Below are positions 33,589-35,295 of a stretch of DNA of 35,295 nucleotides, piece after piece (within the stretch, counting starts at the first letter, position 1; every line of letters begins with the position of its first letter). The translations under genes and the position numbers were made by a program. A model generated the notes under the pieces. That model made no database searches. It saw only the letters and a program-made list of their open reading frames with translations, and had not been told where the DNA came from. Source of the DNA: Chitinophaga pinensis (GTDB taxonomy: Bacteria; Bacteroidota; Bacteroidia; Chitinophagales; Chitinophagaceae); contig CAMBYG010000012.1 in the NCBI GenBank assembly GCA_945872085.1, forward strand, positions 1-35,295, given 5' to 3'.

Positions 33589-33700
33589 CAAGATTACTTT
33601 ATTGGTTAAGTAATTATCGTTAGTGTGTATGTAAATACGTTATGCCTTTATCGGTTTATTGGTTGTTACTAAGGAGCGGGGAACCGCTCCTTATCTTTTT
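33589..33700 (+). ncRNA. Predicted sigma-54-dependent small RNA, copy 1
   Basis: A predicted transcript of about 112 nt from the sigma-54 start near 33589 to the T-run ending at 33700. It begins with a perfect 7-bp hairpin, ATTACTT (33593-33599) with AAGTAAT (33608-33614), whose 8-nt loop reads TATTGGTT. The decamer TTTATYGGTT occurs three times (33598-33607, 33647-33656, 33655-33664), the last two in the single-stranded 3' part. It ends in a 9-bp terminator hairpin. A short reading frame from ATG 33642 runs through the terminator, so a coding role looks less likely. I do not recognise the RNA as a known family. Existence is inferred from promoter, terminator and conservation of the duplicate. 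Confidence 0.7.
33671..33700 (+). terminator. Terminator of small RNA 1
   Basis: Stem AAGGAGCGG/CCGCTCCTT (33671-33679 and 33684-33692) with loop GGAA, followed by ATCTTTTT. Confidence 0.92.
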
Positions 33701-33768
33701 TATAAAGCTAAGGTATAAATAGAAAAATAAAAAACTTGTACATCCTGAAAGATAATTAAATTTTTTAT

Positions 33769-33783
33769 AATTGATTATCAATT
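33769..33783. repeat. 15-bp palindrome between the two small RNA genes
   Basis: AATTGATTATCAATT is a perfect palindrome around a central T, located 44 bases upstream of the -24 element of small RNA 2. Its half-site ATCAATT also occurs at 33506-33512, 51 bases upstream of the -24 element of copy 1, inside the nitrilase-like gene. Possible activator site; AT-rich chance is the alternative. Confidence 0.5.
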
Positions 33784-33826
33784 GTTTATAAAATTTTTGT
33801 AAAATAATTTTAGTTATTTAAATGTT

Positions 33827-33841
33827 TGGCACGGTTATTGT
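33827..33841 (+). promoter_or_regulatory. Sigma-54 promoter of small RNA 2
   Basis: TGGCAC (33827-33832), five bases, TTGT (33838-33841), identical to the copy 1 promoter. Predicted transcription start about 33853. Confidence 0.75.
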
Positions 33842-33852
33842 ATACACTAATA

Positions 33853-33964
33853 CAAGATTACTTTATTGGTTAAGTAATTATCGTTAGTGTGAATGTAAAT
33901 ACGTTATGCCTTTATCGGTTTATTGGTTGTTACTAAGGAGCGGAGAACCGCTCCTTATTTTTTT
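33853..33964 (+). ncRNA. Predicted sigma-54-dependent small RNA, copy 2
   Basis: Paralogue of the copy 1 RNA, about 112 nt. The 5' hairpin (33857-33863 with 33872-33878), the three TTTATYGGTT decamers and the terminator stem are all unchanged. The differences inside the transcript fall at 33892 (linker), 33944 (terminator loop) and 33959 (T-run), so none disrupts a stem. It lies 32 nt upstream of the dipeptide epimerase gene on the same strand; the T-run leads into a TTG that could serve as the -33 element of that gene. Confidence 0.7.
33935..33964 (+). terminator. Terminator of small RNA 2
   Basis: Stem AAGGAGCGG/CCGCTCCTT (33935-33943 and 33948-33956) with loop AGAA, followed by a run of seven T. 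Confidence 0.92.
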
Positions 33965-33992
33965 GTACTCCTGCAAAATAGTTGCACCTTTG
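33963..33992 (+). promoter_or_regulatory. Possible promoter of the dipeptide epimerase gene
   Basis: TTG (33963-33965), 19-nt spacer, CACCTTTG (33985-33992), one mismatch from TAnnTTTG. The box ends four bases before the ATG, so a leaderless transcript would result; it overlaps the terminator T-run of small RNA 2. Confidence 0.35.
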
Positions 33993-33996
33993 AGCT

Positions 33997-35010
33997 ATGT
34001 TACAACTCCATTACAAGAAAGTTCGTCATGCTTTCGAATACCCTTTTACCATTTCTAAAGGAACAAAAACACATCAAGAAGCATTGGTAGTAGCTTTAGG
34101 CATGGGCCCTTACTGGGGCTTTGGAGAAGCCTGCAAAATAAGCTACTATGGTATAGACCTCGATGCCATGATAAGCCTGCTGGAAAGCAAAAAACAGGTC
34201 ATACAAAAATACGCCCTCACCGACCCAGAACGCTTTTGGCATTTTTTACACCACCTTTTTCCCGATCAGCATTTTTTAATAGCCGCTCTCGATTGTGCCG
34301 GTTGGGATCTGTTTGCTAAAATGCGACAAAAGAAAGTATACCAATTAATAGGCGTTGAACAATTACACGCACTTAGCACCAATTATACCATTGGTTTGGC
34401 TGAGCCAGCCGAAATGCTCGAGAAAATGAAGGCACACCCTTGGCCTATTTATAAAGTAAAAATTAGCAACGCAAACGATATCGATACCTTGGCGCTACTT
34501 AGAGCTCATACTAAGTCGCTTATTCGAATAGATGCCAATGAAGCATTGGATGTAACTACTACTTTAAAATTGCTTCCCGAATTTGAAAAATTAGCTATTG
34601 AACTGATAGAGCAGCCCATTGCAAAAGATAATTATGAGGGCATGCAAGAGCTAAAAGCAAAAAGCAGTATCCCGTTTTATGCAGATGAAGCTTGTGTAAC
34701 TGAAAACGATGTAATACGTTGCAAAAATGCATTTCATGGAATCACGATTAAACTTAGTAAATGTGGTGGTATAACACCGGCTTTAAGAATGATAAAAGAA
34801 GCCCGTAGCATTGGATTGTCTATAATGCTAGGCAATATGAACGAATGCAGTATTGGCACGGCTCCTTTAGTGCACTTGCAATATTTGGTAGATAAAATGG
34901 ATGCCGATGGGCCTTTGTTGCTAAAAGAAGATAGTGGTAAAGGGCTCTTTTATGAGCATGCTATAGCCTGTGTAGAAGATAAAAACGGATTGGGCATACA
35001 AGCCCTTTAA
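33997..35010 (+). CDS. Dipeptide epimerase (L-Ala-D/L-Glu epimerase-like, enolase superfamily)
   Basis: A 337-residue enolase-superfamily enzyme. The C-terminal barrel has the KxK base motif (K153, K155), metal ligands D179 (RIDANEA), E205 (IELIEQP) and D230 (YADEA), the second base K255 (IKLSKCGG), and the DADGP motif (302-306) that binds the substrate amino group in dipeptide epimerases. E. coli YcjG uses such a fold to epimerise L-Ala-D-Glu from recycled murein peptides; the exact dipeptide specificity here is uncertain. It lies just downstream of small RNA 2, and its TAA overlaps the stop of the convergent small lipoprotein gene in TTAA (35007-35010). Confidence 0.92.
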   Translation: MLQLHYKKVRHAFEYPFTISKGTKTHQEALVVALGMGPYWGFGEACKISYYGIDLDAMISLLESKKQVIQKYALTDPERFWHFLHHLFPDQHFLIAALDCAGWDLFAKMRQKKVYQLIGVEQLHALSTNYTIGLAEPAEMLEKMKAHPWPIYKVKISNANDIDTLALLRAHTKSLIRIDANEALDVTTTLKLLPEFEKLAIELIEQPIAKDNYEGMQELKAKSSIPFYADEACVTENDVIRCKNAFHGITIKLSKCGGITPALRMIKEARSIGLSIMLGNMNECSIGTAPLVHLQYLVDKMDADGPLLLKEDSGKGLFYEHAIACVEDKNGLGIQAL

Positions 35011-35153
35011 TGAAAACGCTTTGGTCCGTAATTTCGATTAATATCCGAACCGCAACCACAACCTTTTTTGGCACTTGCACAAGAACCTAGTACTTGACTA
35101 ACTAAGGCAATAAAAATTAAACCGTATATAAATGGTGTAGCTTTGCGCTTCAT
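35007..35153 (-). CDS. Small cysteine-rich lipoprotein, 48 residues
   Basis: A short gene with ATG at 35151-35153 and TAA at 35007-35009. The N-terminus is basic (MKRKATPF), followed by a hydrophobic segment and the lipobox LGSC (C25 as the lipidation site). The mature part is only 24 residues and holds KKGCGCGSDINRNYGPKRF with two further cysteines. Signal, lipobox and codon use support a real gene; similar tiny CGC-containing lipoproteins are common in Bacteroidota but have no established function. It is convergent with the epimerase gene (four-base overlap of stops), and its start overlaps the promoter of the next plus-strand gene. Confidence 0.7.
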   Translation of the reverse strand: MKRKATPFIYGLIFIALVSQVLGSCASAKKGCGCGSDINRNYGPKRFH

Positions 35154-35173
35154 AGGTAAACTGATTACATTTG
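35143..35173 (+). promoter_or_regulatory. Promoter of the glycosyltransferase gene at the right edge
   Basis: TTG (35143-35145), 20-nt spacer, TACATTTG (35166-35173): full match to the Bacteroidota -33/-7 consensus. Predicted start about 35180, after the last stop codon in the coding frame. Confidence 0.65.
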
Positions 35174-35189
35174 TAAAAATAACAAAGCA

Positions 35190-35295
35190 ATTTTAAATTC
35201 TGCTAAAAATATTTTAATCGCACCCTTAGATTGGGGAATGGGACACACCACACGCTGTATACCCATAATCCATCATTTACTTAAAGAAGAAAAAA
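35190..35295 (+). CDS. Glycosyltransferase (MurG-like GT-B fold), N-terminal fragment; start codon unclear
   Basis: The last 91 bases encode KNILIAPLDWGMGHTTRC followed by IPIIHHLLKEEK, the N-terminal strand and glycine-rich loop (G-x-G-H) of a GT-B glycosyltransferase of the MurG/UDP-sugar transferase type found in Bacteroidota. The gene runs off the right edge. There is no ATG, GTG or TTG in this frame between the upstream stop (35157-35159) and the ATG at 35238, which lies inside the G-M-G-H motif. The best candidates are ATT codons at 35190 or 35211; 35190 is used as a provisional start because it follows the predicted transcription start by about ten bases. A sequence error or a truly non-standard start cannot be told apart here. 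Confidence 0.65.
   Translation, partial: MLNSAKNILIAPLDWGMGHTTRCIPIIHHLLKEEK

Larger units (their letters stand above)
33561..33700 (+). repeat. Direct repeat, copy 1 (sigma-54 promoter to terminator)
   Basis: Copy 1 of a 140-base block repeated 264 bases downstream. The two copies differ at only five positions: in copy 1, 33581, 33588, 33628, 33680 and 33695. Identity falls sharply on both sides of the block. Confidence 0.97.
33825..33964 (+). repeat. Direct repeat, copy 2 (sigma-54 promoter to terminator)
   Basis: Copy 2 of the 140-base block, 135 of 140 positions identical to copy 1. The flanking sequence before (33815-33824) and after (from 33965) is not conserved. Confidence 0.97.

Noticed and set aside
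33561-33964. CRISPR array or insertion-sequence ends
   Set aside because: Only two copies, 140 bases long, with a 124-base interval and no cas or transposase gene. They are direct, not inverted, and are bounded by a promoter and a terminator rather than by target-site duplications.
35069-35078. TTGGCACTTG, another sigma-54-like -24 element
   Set aside because: The distance to the following TTGC is wrong (no five-base gap), and the bases lie within the coding sequence of the small lipoprotein on the other strand.

Overview
The window is AT-rich chromosomal DNA from a member of the Bacteroidota, most likely the Chitinophagales/Chitinophagaceae side (the exact rank is inferred). The main reasons are Bacteroidota-type promoters (TTG about 19-20 nt before TAnnTTTG) ahead of many genes, almost no Shine-Dalgarno sequences, a type IX secretion sorting domain at 17203-19002, a DUF3127 protein, a MORN/YwqK-type repeat protein and several secreted beta-barrel proteins. 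Most genes are core housekeeping genes. I see no prophage, insertion sequence or CRISPR array.

Layout, left to right. 1-536: N-terminal part of gyrB (minus). 751-2689: a MORN-repeat protein and a sigma-54 activator that lacks a DNA-binding domain (minus). 2800-6128: a CoA-type Nudix hydrolase and alaS (plus). 6176-6853: a small outer-membrane barrel (minus). 6994-7068: tRNA-His. 7162-8544: DUF3127 and a BNR-repeat lipoprotein (plus). 8541-10085: Hsp15-like S4 protein and a PagL-type lipid A deacylase (minus). 10157-14148: four-gene plus operon of DUF502, aldo/keto reductase, serC and photolyase. 14128-15342: an unrecognised regulator-like protein. 15493-19002: comM and a T9SS-secreted protein (minus). 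19168-19944: paaG-like isomerase (plus). 19952-24590: DinB-like, polA, pirin and FKBP genes (minus). 24707-25828: dnaN. 25887-28427: flippase and korB (minus). 28527-29354: murI. 29359-31725: RND/MMPL transporter. 31785-33550: tsaC/Sua5 and an omega-amidase-like nitrilase (minus). 33997-35010: dipeptide epimerase (plus). 35007-35153: a 48-residue lipoprotein. 35190-35295: start of a glycosyltransferase (plus).

The most unusual stretch is the 446-base gap 33551-33996, the only gene-free gap above 300 bases. It holds two direct copies, 264 bases apart, of a 140-base block with 135 identical positions. Each copy begins exactly at a sigma-54 promoter (TGGCAC-N5-TTGT) and ends exactly at the T-tract of an intrinsic terminator, so each looks like a complete gene for a small RNA of about 112 nt. 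Each predicted RNA repeats UUUAUYGGUU three times, once across the loop of an invariant 7-bp hairpin. The sigma-54 activator at 751-1920 is a possible but unproven link to these promoters. Muropeptide metabolism genes (dipeptide epimerase next door, murI 5 kb away) are close, but a functional link is speculative.

Other points worth a look are a glycosyltransferase reading frame with no ATG, GTG or TTG before its conserved N-terminal motif, a DUF3127 protein ending in an SSB-like acidic tip, a korB gene with no korA beside it, and long perfect palindromes upstream of comM and within the promoter of the barrel gene.
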